Positions 51,687-59,944 of a stretch of DNA of 64,000 bases are shown here, in pieces. The translations under genes were made by a program, and so were the position numbers. Below the pieces are notes generated by a model. It was not told where the DNA came from, searched no databases, and saw only the letters and a list, made by a program, of their open reading frames with translations. Source of the DNA: an uncultured Eubacteriales bacterium (GTDB taxonomy: Bacteria; Bacillota; Clostridia; Monoglobales; Monoglobaceae); contig UQOT01000001.1 of assembly GCA_900542675.1 (NCBI GenBank), positions 39,903-103,902 on the forward strand, given 5' to 3'. The stretch's first letter is position 1; each line of letters begins with the position of its first letter.

Positions 51687-53192
51687 TTATTCTCCGGCGT
51701 ACTTGATGCCGAGGATTTCAAGCTCCTTTTCGTTTAAATCAACGCCGCGAAGCATTAGGCGGTTGCCGCGCAGGGCTTCTATTGAGTTAATACCCATACC
51801 GCCCATCATCTCTTTAATCTCGTGCGTCCACGCAGTGACTAAGTTCACAAGTCTCTGCTTGCCGTCCTCGGGATTAAGTCTCTTTACAAGCTCGGGAACC
51901 TGTGTCGCTATGCCCCAGTTGCACTTGCCGCTCTGACAGCTTCGGCATAGATGACAGCCCATAGCGATAAGCGCCGAGGTCGCGATGTAGCACGCGTCCG
52001 CACCGAGAGCTATTGCCTTAACTACGTCCGCGCTGCTTCTTATACTTCCGCCTACAACGACGGAAACCTCGTCGCGGATACCCTCGTCACGCAGGCGGCT
52101 GTCAACACTCGCAAGCGCCAGCTCAATCGGAATTCCGACATTATCGCGTATACGCTTAGGCGCAGCGCCCGTTCCGCCGCGGTAGCCGTCTATCGCAATT
52201 ATATCCGCACCGCTGCGCGCGATACCGCTTGCGATTGCCGCAACGTTATGTACCGCCGCAATTTTAACTATAACCGGCTTTTTGTAGTCGCACGCCTCTT
52301 TAAGCGAGAACACAAGCTGCCTTAAATCCTCTATTGAATATATATCGTGGTGCGGCGCAGGTGAAATTGCGTCCGTTCCCTCGGGTATCATTCTCGTCTT
52401 TGATATATCTCCGACGATTTTTGTTCCCGGCAGATGTCCGCCGATACCCGGCTTTGCACCCTGCCCCATCTTTATCTCAATTGCCGCGCCCGCGTTCAAG
52501 TAATTCTCGTGCACGCCGAAACGTCCCGAGGCAACCTGAACTATCGTACTGGCGCCGTAATCATAAAAATCCTCGTGCAGTCCGCCCTCGCCCGTATTAT
52601 ACAAAATTCCGAGTTCCTCAGCTGCCGTTGCGAGGCTCTTGTGCGCGTTATAACTGATAGAGCCGTACGACATTGCAGAGAACATAATCGGCGTTTCAAG
52701 CTCAAGCTGCGGCGAGGTCTCGGGGATAATATTTCCGTTCCTGTCGCGCTTAATCTTTTGCGACTTCTTGCCGAGATAGGTCTTTGTCTCCATCGGCTCT
52801 CTGAGCGGGTCTATCGACGGGTTGGTGACCTGAGACGCGTTAATTAAAATCTTGTCCCAATACACGGGGTATTCCTTTGGATTACCCATTGCCGAGAGCA
52901 GCACCGCCCCCGTTCCCGCCTGACGAATAACGTCGCTTATTGCCTCGTTAGTCCAGTTGGCGTTTATCTTAAATGTATTATCGCTCTTTCTGACCTTAAG
53001 CGCATTTGTCGGACACAGACAGACGCAGCGCTGACAATCAACGCAGGTGCTGCTGTTGCTTAACATCTTTTTAAGGTCAAAGTCGTAGTGATGTACCTCG
53101 TTTGAGCACTGTCGCTCACACGCACGGCAGCCTATACACAAATCCGAATTTCGTACGACCTCATATTCGGGATATAAATAATCACGCACCAT
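51687..53192 (-). CDS. Glutamate synthase FMN-binding catalytic subunit
   Basis: A 501-residue protein. An N-terminal pair of [4Fe-4S] motifs (CIGCRACERQC, CVDCQRCVCLCP) is followed by the glutamate synthase TIM barrel (about 150-490). FMN-site motifs include GEGGLHEDFY, MGQGAKPGIGGHLPG, DGYRGGTGAAP and GGSIRSSADVVKAIALGADA. Cysteines CHLCRSCQSGKC bind the 3Fe-4S-type cluster. It joins ammonia and 2-oxoglutarate to form glutamate. Its ATG overlaps the stop of the amidotransferase gene by one base (TAATG), showing tight co-translation. Archaea and some Clostridia use the same split layout. Confidence 0.94.
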   Translation of the reverse strand: MVRDYLYPEYEVVRNSDLCIGCRACERQCSNEVHHYDFDLKKMLSNSSTCVDCQRCVCLCPTNALKVRKSDNTFKINANWTNEAISDVIRQAGTGAVLLSAMGNPKEYPVYWDKILINASQVTNPSIDPLREPMETKTYLGKKSQKIKRDRNGNIIPETSPQLELETPIMFSAMSYGSISYNAHKSLATAAEELGILYNTGEGGLHEDFYDYGASTIVQVASGRFGVHENYLNAGAAIEIKMGQGAKPGIGGHLPGTKIVGDISKTRMIPEGTDAISPAPHHDIYSIEDLRQLVFSLKEACDYKKPVIVKIAAVHNVAAIASGIARSGADIIAIDGYRGGTGAAPKRIRDNVGIPIELALASVDSRLRDEGIRDEVSVVVGGSIRSSADVVKAIALGADACYIATSALIAMGCHLCRSCQSGKCNWGIATQVPELVKRLNPEDGKQRLVNLVTAWTHEIKEMMGGMGINSIEALRGNRLMLRGVDLNEKELEILGIKYAGE

Positions 53193-54313
53193 TATTCAGC
53201 ACCTCCTATCTCCTGCATCGCGTCATCGTATAGCTTCACGATTACCGGCTCACCGCCGCGCGGCGACCATATATTATCAAGGTTCGGCTCGACAACGCGC
53301 ATAGCACATTCCTCGCTTGCGATATAAACCATATCATCCTTCTCTCCGACAACCATACTGCGCAGTTTAAGTCTGTCGTTGAGCGCCATCATTCCGCCCG
53401 TGAAGCCGAGCAGGATTGAAAACGGACCCGTTATCAAAAGACTGCTGAAGGTATTGCGCAGGAATTTCAGCCGGCTCTTCTCCGGCTCGGGCATATGCTC
53501 TATCGTTGACCAGAACGGAGCCGCCACAACGCTCGCCATTTCCTCAAGCGTCAGCTTCTTCTTTCTCAGCAGATAGTCAGTAATGTATGTAATAACCTCC
53601 GTATCGGTTAAAAGATTGCATTTATAGCCGTACATTTCGATAAAGCGGCGGTTCGCGTCATAGGACGAAATCTCGCCGTTGTGTACGATTGAGTAGTCGA
53701 GCATCGCAAACGGGTGCGCACCGCCCCACCAGCCGGGTGTGTTGGTCGGATAGCGTCCGTGAGCCGTCCAGCAGTAGCCCTCATATTCATTTAATCTGTA
53801 GAACCTGCCTACGTCCTCAGGATAACCCACAGCCTTAAATACGCCCATATTCTTGCCGCACGAGAATACATAGCAGCCGTCGAACCGGGTGTTTATCTTG
53901 TTAACGCAGCGCACAACGTATTCCTTCTCGTCAAGCTGCGACGCGGCGAGCTTGGTACGCAGCGGATCTACAAAGTACCGCCAAATGAGCGGCTCATCCT
54001 TAATTTCGGGAATTCTTGTAATAGGAATTTTTGACAAATTAATAACATCGAAGTGTCTGTCGAGATATCTCTCGCAAATCTCCTTTTGTTCGCTGCTATC
54101 GTAAAAAACGTGAAAAGCATACTGATTTTTGTACTCGGGATAGATACCGTAACCCGCAAAACCGCCGCCGAGGCCGTTTGAACGGTCGTGCATAACAGAG
54201 ATTGACTTTATTATGCTGTCTCCGTTTATCCTCTTTCCGCTTTTAGAGAATATACCGGATATAGCGCAGCCCGAAGGTATTCTGTTCCCGTTTTGCCCTT
54301 CTTTTAAAAGCAT
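53192..54313 (-). CDS. Class II glutamine amidotransferase subunit of glutamate synthase
   Basis: A 373-residue Ntn-type amidotransferase that releases ammonia from glutamine. The nucleophile should be Cys16 in GCAISGIFSKSG, which requires removal of a 15-residue propeptide as in GltB. WTAHGRYPTNTPGWWGGAHPF and IVHNGEISSYDANRRF are the glutamine-binding motifs, and TDTEVITYITDYLL follows. It is the first gene of the five-gene split glutamate synthase operon. Ribosome site AAAGGAGG. A promoter and a terminator-like leader lie upstream. Confidence 0.93.
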   Translation of the reverse strand: MLLKEGQNGNRIPSGCAISGIFSKSGKRINGDSIIKSISVMHDRSNGLGGGFAGYGIYPEYKNQYAFHVFYDSSEQKEICERYLDRHFDVINLSKIPITRIPEIKDEPLIWRYFVDPLRTKLAASQLDEKEYVVRCVNKINTRFDGCYVFSCGKNMGVFKAVGYPEDVGRFYRLNEYEGYCWTAHGRYPTNTPGWWGGAHPFAMLDYSIVHNGEISSYDANRRFIEMYGYKCNLLTDTEVITYITDYLLRKKKLTLEEMASVVAAPFWSTIEHMPEPEKSRLKFLRNTFSSLLITGPFSILLGFTGGMMALNDRLKLRSMVVGEKDDMVYIASEECAMRVVEPNLDNIWSPRGGEPVIVKLYDDAMQEIGGAE

Positions 54314-54370
54314 ATTGTCCTTCCTCCTTTATATAATACGGGGATTACCGTCCCCTAAATCTTTTGCAAA

Positions 54371-54420
54371 TAAAAAAGCGCCCGCCTGTCGAAAATCGAC
54401 TGACGAACGCCTTTGTTCGG
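54371..54420 (-). promoter_or_regulatory. Attenuator leader of the glutamate synthase operon, possibly ANTAR-responsive
   Basis: On the minus strand, GCGTTCGTC pairs (with G-T pairs) with GGCGGGCGC around an inner GTCGA/TCGAC stem, followed by TTTTTT (54371-54410): an intrinsic terminator inside the leader. Its 5' arm overlaps an alternative hairpin CGAAC-AAAGGC-GTTCG (54404-54419). The two structures exclude each other. The six-base loop has A at position 1 and G at position 4, the rule for RNA targets of ANTAR antiterminators, which control nitrogen genes in some Firmicutes. Only one such hairpin fits after the promoter, while known targets have two. Confidence 0.6.
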
Positions 54421-54427
54421 TTTTATT

Positions 54428-54456
54428 AGTATAGCACTGTTTAAGAATTTTGTCAA
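54428..54456 (-). promoter_or_regulatory. SigA-type promoter of the glutamate synthase operon
   Basis: Minus-strand TTGACA (54451-54456), a 17-base spacer and TATACT (54428-54433), just downstream of the histidine kinase stop codon and before the attenuator. Confidence 0.85.
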
Positions 54457-54474
54457 CACTTAATTTTCAAATAT

Positions 54475-57258
54475 TCAATTCGCAAATATTCCTTCAACGA
54501 TTTTTATAAACTCCTTCACATCTATTGGTTTAGCGATATGCCCGTTCATACCCGCTCTCAGCGCCTCCTGTTTATCCTCAGCAAACGCATTGGCGGTCAT
54601 AGCAAATATCGGGATTGAAGCAAGAGACTTATTCTTAAAGCCGCGTATTATGCGCGCCGCCTCGTATCCGTCCATAACCGGCATCTGAATATCCATAAGA
54701 ACGAGTTTATAATATCCCGGCTCGGAATTTAAAAGCATATCAACGGCAATCCTGCCGTTCTCGGCAATGTCGGTCTTAAATCCCGCATCGCTTAGGATAA
54801 ACTCCGCAATCTCCTGATTTAGGATATTATCCTCAACAAGCAGTATGCGTCCGTCCTTAATACTTTCCACACCTGATTTTACGGCTTTCGGCATACCGAA
54901 TGTACACACAGACCCGTCAACCAGAGCATCACTTGTGCTATCCGAGCCGCTCATTCTAAAGTTAAGCGATACGGTAATCTCGGTGCCGACGCCCGGCTTG
55001 CTCTTTACATCAATCGCGCCGTTCATCATATCGACAAAGTTCTTGGTAATCGACATTCCGAGACCTGTACCCTCAATACCGCCTGTCGTCGTGTTCTTCT
55101 CACGTTCAAACGGCTCAAATATATGGGCAACAAAATCTTCGCTCATACCGATACCCGTGTCCTTAATTTTGAACTCATAGTTCGCATATCCGAACGCAGC
55201 CGTAGGTTTCTGTTTCACTTTTACACTGATACTGCCGCCGGTTTCTGTGTATTTTACCGCATTTCCGATTAAATTGAGCAGTATCTGACTCAGCTTTAGC
55301 TTATCGCAGTAAACGCTGAAATCCTTTATGCCGCTTGTGTCAATTTTGAGCTTGAGCTCCTTACGGCGAACATCCTCCTGCACCATATCTCTAATCTGCT
55401 CCAAAATATCCAAAATCACACAATGCTCTTCCTCAATCTGCATCTTTCCGCTCTCGATACGGCTCATATCTAAAACGTTGTTTATAAGACTTAACAGATG
55501 ATTGCTCGACTGCTTGATTTTTTCAAGATATTCGGCGGTAAGCTCTTTGTTATCAATATGCGAGATTGCCATAGACGTAAAGCCGATAATCGCGTTCATC
55601 GGCGTACGGATATCGTGTGACATATTGGAAAGAAAGACGCTCTTTGCATTGTTTGCACGATTTGCCTGGATTAAAGCGCCCTCAAGCAGTTCCTTCTGTT
55701 CCATCTCGTTTCGTGTCTCCTCGTCAACACTGCGAAGTCCCAATACCACACCCTGGTTTTCCTCCCACGCACCGGCACGTACCGCTTTAAGCTCGCAATA
55801 TTTGATAACTCCTTTACGCACAGCGCGGTAATTTATGTAATAAATGCTTCTTTCAGTCAGCTCGTTTTTAAGCCGCTCTTTATTCACTGCGCAGCGCATA
55901 GACTCTCTGTCGTCCTCATGAACGACTGTATCTATGTAATCACCCATACATAAATCCATTGACACAAAATCGCCGAACACGTCACCGAATACTCCCCTGC
56001 CGTCGTCATTAACGCGTATTGTAAACCCGTCGCCGCTGTCTAAGTCAAAAAAGCACACAATACTATAATCAATACTCAACGCCTGAAGCATCTCCCTCTG
56101 ATGCCGTTCATTCTCCGCTTCACGAAGCTTCTGTGCGGTGCAGTCCAATAAAAATCTCTGATAGAACCTTTCGCCGTTTTCCTCAAGCAGCTTAACATTG
56201 CCCATAACGTGCATAATTTCGCCGTCGTTGTGCAAAACTCTGTACTCTACGCTCACGCTGTCGCCGACATTTTTAAGCGACTCAATAGCCTCTCTCAGCA
56301 CCGGCTTGTCCTCATCAAGCACCGACTGCGCAACCATACTGAAGCCGTCGGTAATTATCTCATCCCGCGTCTCATAGCCCAATATATTAAGCGCGGTCTT
56401 GTTGATGCTTATAACCTCTTTTCCGTCAAGCGAATGGCAAATTACACCGCAGTCAAGAGCTGCAAAAACCGTCTCAAGCGCCTGACTCTTCTTAATTATC
56501 TCGCTTTCGTACGCGCGCTCCTGAGTGACGTCAATTCCTACGCCGACTGTACCCATAACACTGCCGTCCAAATCATACAGCGGTGATTTGTATGTGGTAA
56601 GCAGCTTCGTCTCATTGCCTGCCTGAACCGTCTCCTCGGACACACAGGTTCTGCGGCTTCGCATAACCTCGTTGTCCGACTCCATACAATCGCCGCCGTC
56701 CTCCTCGGGGTCAGCGTCCCATATGTAATAGTGGTCGCGCCCCTCGACTTGCTCCTTTGTCTTGCCTACTATTTTGCAAAAGCTGTCGTTGACTTTTCTG
56801 TGTATTCCCTCTTTGTCCTTATACCATATAAGGCTCGGTATACTGTTTATTGTAGACTCCAAACACTGATTTACCAGCCAAAAGTCCTTGCTGTTTTTGC
56901 GCATTTTCTGCTCTCTTAAAATCTTGTGCTTTATCTGCTCCTCAGACATCGGCAGCGTCCATACATCATTAATTTCAGGCAAATACTCCGCATAATATAT
57001 GCTTTGCAGGGTATCCGCCAACACAATAAGGTCGCAGTTCTTGGGCTTAAATTCGATAATTTCGCGCATAAAAGCCCCTGAGTTTGCGTCCGTTAAATTT
57101 GCGAAAACAATATCCGCATTCCTTATAGTCTCCTCCTCGGGCAGCCCGCTTTCATAAAACTTGTGCGTAAAATTTTCCAAAGGCTCCGCCTCTTTAATGA
57201 GTTCAAAGACTCTGCACGGCTGACCCACCAGATTAATTTTAAGTTTACAATGATACAT
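54475..57258 (-). CDS. Hybrid sensor histidine kinase with PAS domains and receiver
   Basis: About 927 residues with no membrane helix, so probably cytoplasmic. An N-terminal region (1-125) resembles a degenerate receiver and has no recognised phospho-acceptor. PAS domains follow (about 130-250, 260-380 and 390-510), then HisKA with the phospho-His in NMSHDIRTPMNAIIGF (near 547), HATPase (NLIGNAVKYTE, DTGIGMSEDFV, GTGLGMSI), and a C-terminal receiver with the phospho-Asp in VLMDIQMPVMDGYEA (near 856). I start at the ATG at 57258, which has GGGAGAGG upstream. It lacks an Hpt domain, so output needs a separate one. It follows the M13 peptidase gene. Confidence 0.93.
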   Translation of the reverse strand: MYHCKLKINLVGQPCRVFELIKEAEPLENFTHKFYESGLPEEETIRNADIVFANLTDANSGAFMREIIEFKPKNCDLIVLADTLQSIYYAEYLPEINDVWTLPMSEEQIKHKILREQKMRKNSKDFWLVNQCLESTINSIPSLIWYKDKEGIHRKVNDSFCKIVGKTKEQVEGRDHYYIWDADPEEDGGDCMESDNEVMRSRRTCVSEETVQAGNETKLLTTYKSPLYDLDGSVMGTVGVGIDVTQERAYESEIIKKSQALETVFAALDCGVICHSLDGKEVISINKTALNILGYETRDEIITDGFSMVAQSVLDEDKPVLREAIESLKNVGDSVSVEYRVLHNDGEIMHVMGNVKLLEENGERFYQRFLLDCTAQKLREAENERHQREMLQALSIDYSIVCFFDLDSGDGFTIRVNDDGRGVFGDVFGDFVSMDLCMGDYIDTVVHEDDRESMRCAVNKERLKNELTERSIYYINYRAVRKGVIKYCELKAVRAGAWEENQGVVLGLRSVDEETRNEMEQKELLEGALIQANRANNAKSVFLSNMSHDIRTPMNAIIGFTSMAISHIDNKELTAEYLEKIKQSSNHLLSLINNVLDMSRIESGKMQIEEEHCVILDILEQIRDMVQEDVRRKELKLKIDTSGIKDFSVYCDKLKLSQILLNLIGNAVKYTETGGSISVKVKQKPTAAFGYANYEFKIKDTGIGMSEDFVAHIFEPFEREKNTTTGGIEGTGLGMSITKNFVDMMNGAIDVKSKPGVGTEITVSLNFRMSGSDSTSDALVDGSVCTFGMPKAVKSGVESIKDGRILLVEDNILNQEIAEFILSDAGFKTDIAENGRIAVDMLLNSEPGYYKLVLMDIQMPVMDGYEAARIIRGFKNKSLASIPIFAMTANAFAEDKQEALRAGMNGHIAKPIDVKEFIKIVEGIFAN

Positions 57259-57336
57259 AACCGCCTCTCCCAAAACCAAACAACATAACCTTTTATTTTA
57301 ATACAGGCAAAGTAATCCCTCAACGTTTACCGCCTG

Positions 57337-59892
57337 CTACCAAATGCTTAATCTATCCTCCGGAGCGCGGTACATTCCGCTTCCCTCTTCAATATGATAC
57401 AAATTCAAAAACTGCTCAAAATTCGACAGCACTGTATTTACCCTGACTTTATTGGGCGAATGCTCATCCGTGACAAGCAGCATCTTTGAGTATTCGTCGG
57501 TCACAACACAGCGGTATGTGCGCGCATAGGTCTTAAACAGCTCGTCAAGATTTGGATTATTTTCACCCGCTATATCAAGTATGCACGCCATCGCGCCTAT
57601 ATCGGCAATGTTCTCGCTGAGCGTCATTTTGCCGTCAACAAAACAGCCGTCCATAAACTCAATCTTGTCATACTCAGAGACAAACTTTTTGCAGATTTCG
57701 TTGAACGCCGTAAAATCCTCAGCCTTCCACCAATCGCTTAGGTTTCCGTTTTTGTCAAACTGCGAGCCGACATTATCAAAAGCGTGCGTAATCTCGTGCG
57801 CGATAACACTGCCTATACCGCCAAGATTTGACTCAAAGCTGGCGTTCGGACTGTAATACGGCGCCTGCAAAATTCCTGCCGGAATAACAATACAATTATT
57901 CGCTCTGTCATAATACGCGTTGACCGACTGCGGCGAAAGCGTCCAGCCCTCTTTGTTAACCGGTATATTCTCGTTGATTAACCTGTTGTCCTGCTCATTT
58001 TTAAGCCTGTTATAATCAAACAGGTATTCCATCAGGCTGCCGCCGTCCTCAATACTGCGGACATTAAAGTCGCGGTTCTGATAGTTTACGATATACTCGG
58101 GATAGCCAATGCGCACCGAAATGGCCGCAAGCTTTTCCGCCGCCACCTCGCGCGTATCCTCGCTCAGCCAATCAAGGCTGCGTATACGCTTTTCAAATGT
58201 CTCTATAATGAGCTCCGCAAGGCTCTCAATCTCCTTTTTCGACTCTGCGGAAAAATACCTTGCGACATACTCCTCGCCTATTTCAAGCGGCAGCAGCGAC
58301 TGAGTAATCGTCACCGCGTATGCGTCGGGCGTTAAGTTCGACGTCATACCGCTCATTGAGTCAATATAATTCTGGTAAATCGCAAATGTTTCACTGTTTA
58401 AATACAGCGCAGAATAGTCAAGCACCGCAGCACGCAGGTAATTTTTAAGCGTATTTATGCTTGTGCCGCCGAGCACGCGGTTAATAACACGTGCAAGCTT
58501 GGTATCATACACCACCACGCTGTCTGTTTTGTTATATCCGAGCGAGCGGATGTACTCGAGTATATTTACACTGCCGAAAAGCTCTTTTAATTTTTGCTTA
58601 TCATATACATTATAAATATCAATCGGATTATCCCAATCCTCACTGTCCATACTCGCTTCACCGAGCTTCACGCACAATTCTGTAACCGCGTCTGCGTTCT
58701 GCTTGGCAGCGGACGCCGACTGACCGCTCTCGATAAACAGCGAGCAAATATATTTTGAATATAAATCTATAATCTTTCTGTCGCCGCTCTTTATTACCCC
58801 CGCGGTCACTCCCGTATAGCACGACTCAAACGACAGCGAATACTTGGTCGAGTCCTTAAAGTCATTGTTAACGGTAATCGGCAGCAGCGAATGAATACCC
58901 AGCTTTTCAAGCTCAGCCATAACCGACATAAAGTCACCTGTATTATTTATACCCGAGATATCATCTAACAGCGGCTGTATCGGCTCTGTACCGATTTCGT
59001 CACGGTATTTGACATTCGCCGCCGCGCGGTATACGTCTAGTATCTTCTGGGAATTACTGCCGTAAAGCGGCTCATTGCCTATATAATACTGAGTAATTAT
59101 CTCACTTATTATTTTCTGTATTCTGTATGAATTGCTCTGCGAAATCTGTTCGATATTCGACCACTTTGCGTAGCCCTCGGGCAAACGCGTCTCTCTGAGC
59201 CACTGGTCGTTCACGTACGAATAAAAGTCGTTTTTATAAAGGCTTCCTGTCGGAAGTGCAGTCTGATACGCGAAAAGCCGCTCGTATACCGTGCGTAACT
59301 GCTCATACGTCATATAATCATACGAGCCTAAAAGCCCATCGCCGTAGCCGTATACAAGCCCGGCGTTTTTGAGCCTTAAAATATCCGCCGCAGCCCAGTT
59401 GGGAACGTCAGTGAAAAATTCACCATCGTATTCCTCAAAATCGGGCAAATCACTCTGCGACAGCACACGGCTGATTATTGCAAACACCTCTACGCGCGTG
59501 ATGTACTCGTTAGGATGCAGCCGTGCATCGTCTGAGCCGCACACCGCGCCGAGCGATACCGCAAGCCCCATCGCCCCGCGAAGCTTCGGGTCAATCTCTT
59601 CATAATCCGAAAACACAGTAATATCGGACGGCATAACCGCTTTAAGCTCATCACCGAGCGAGCTTACAAGAATATAAACCGCCTGTGCCCGCGTCACATA
59701 GCTGTCTTTGCTAAGTCCGAGCACATCTGATAAATCCTGCAATTCGCAGCTTTCGTCCGCCTCGGCAGCGGCTTCAACCGCCGGACCCCGGAGCTCCTCC
59801 GGCTGGATAGGCAGAGCAAATACAGAAAAAGGGGCAGATACGATAATACAAAAGACTAATGCCTGGAAAAATGCAAATATCCTTTTCATCAT
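57337..59892 (-). CDS. M13 (neprilysin-like) metallopeptidase with N-terminal SLH domains
   Basis: About 850 residues. A signal peptide (ending VFA-L) is followed by two or three SLH repeats (about 60-215; DSYVTRAQAVYIL, NEYITRVEVFAIISRVL, FFTDVPNWAAADILRLKNAG). The M13 domain begins SLYKNDFYSYVNDQWL. The zinc site is complete: HEITH (near 700) with the third ligand Glu in LSENIADIGA. A conserved NAYYDRANNCIVIPAGIL motif precedes it. It should cleave short peptides at the cell surface, held to the wall by SLH. SLH on an M13 enzyme is unusual. It may be co-transcribed with the downstream kinase. Confidence 0.93.
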   Translation of the reverse strand: MMKRIFAFFQALVFCIIVSAPFSVFALPIQPEELRGPAVEAAAEADESCELQDLSDVLGLSKDSYVTRAQAVYILVSSLGDELKAVMPSDITVFSDYEEIDPKLRGAMGLAVSLGAVCGSDDARLHPNEYITRVEVFAIISRVLSQSDLPDFEEYDGEFFTDVPNWAAADILRLKNAGLVYGYGDGLLGSYDYMTYEQLRTVYERLFAYQTALPTGSLYKNDFYSYVNDQWLRETRLPEGYAKWSNIEQISQSNSYRIQKIISEIITQYYIGNEPLYGSNSQKILDVYRAAANVKYRDEIGTEPIQPLLDDISGINNTGDFMSVMAELEKLGIHSLLPITVNNDFKDSTKYSLSFESCYTGVTAGVIKSGDRKIIDLYSKYICSLFIESGQSASAAKQNADAVTELCVKLGEASMDSEDWDNPIDIYNVYDKQKLKELFGSVNILEYIRSLGYNKTDSVVVYDTKLARVINRVLGGTSINTLKNYLRAAVLDYSALYLNSETFAIYQNYIDSMSGMTSNLTPDAYAVTITQSLLPLEIGEEYVARYFSAESKKEIESLAELIIETFEKRIRSLDWLSEDTREVAAEKLAAISVRIGYPEYIVNYQNRDFNVRSIEDGGSLMEYLFDYNRLKNEQDNRLINENIPVNKEGWTLSPQSVNAYYDRANNCIVIPAGILQAPYYSPNASFESNLGGIGSVIAHEITHAFDNVGSQFDKNGNLSDWWKAEDFTAFNEICKKFVSEYDKIEFMDGCFVDGKMTLSENIADIGAMACILDIAGENNPNLDELFKTYARTYRCVVTDEYSKMLLVTDEHSPNKVRVNTVLSNFEQFLNLYHIEEGSGMYRAPEDRLSIW

Positions 59893-59944
59893 ATCCACCC
59901 CTTTTCATTTTAACATCACGAACGGAGCGTCAAATCGGCGTCTC

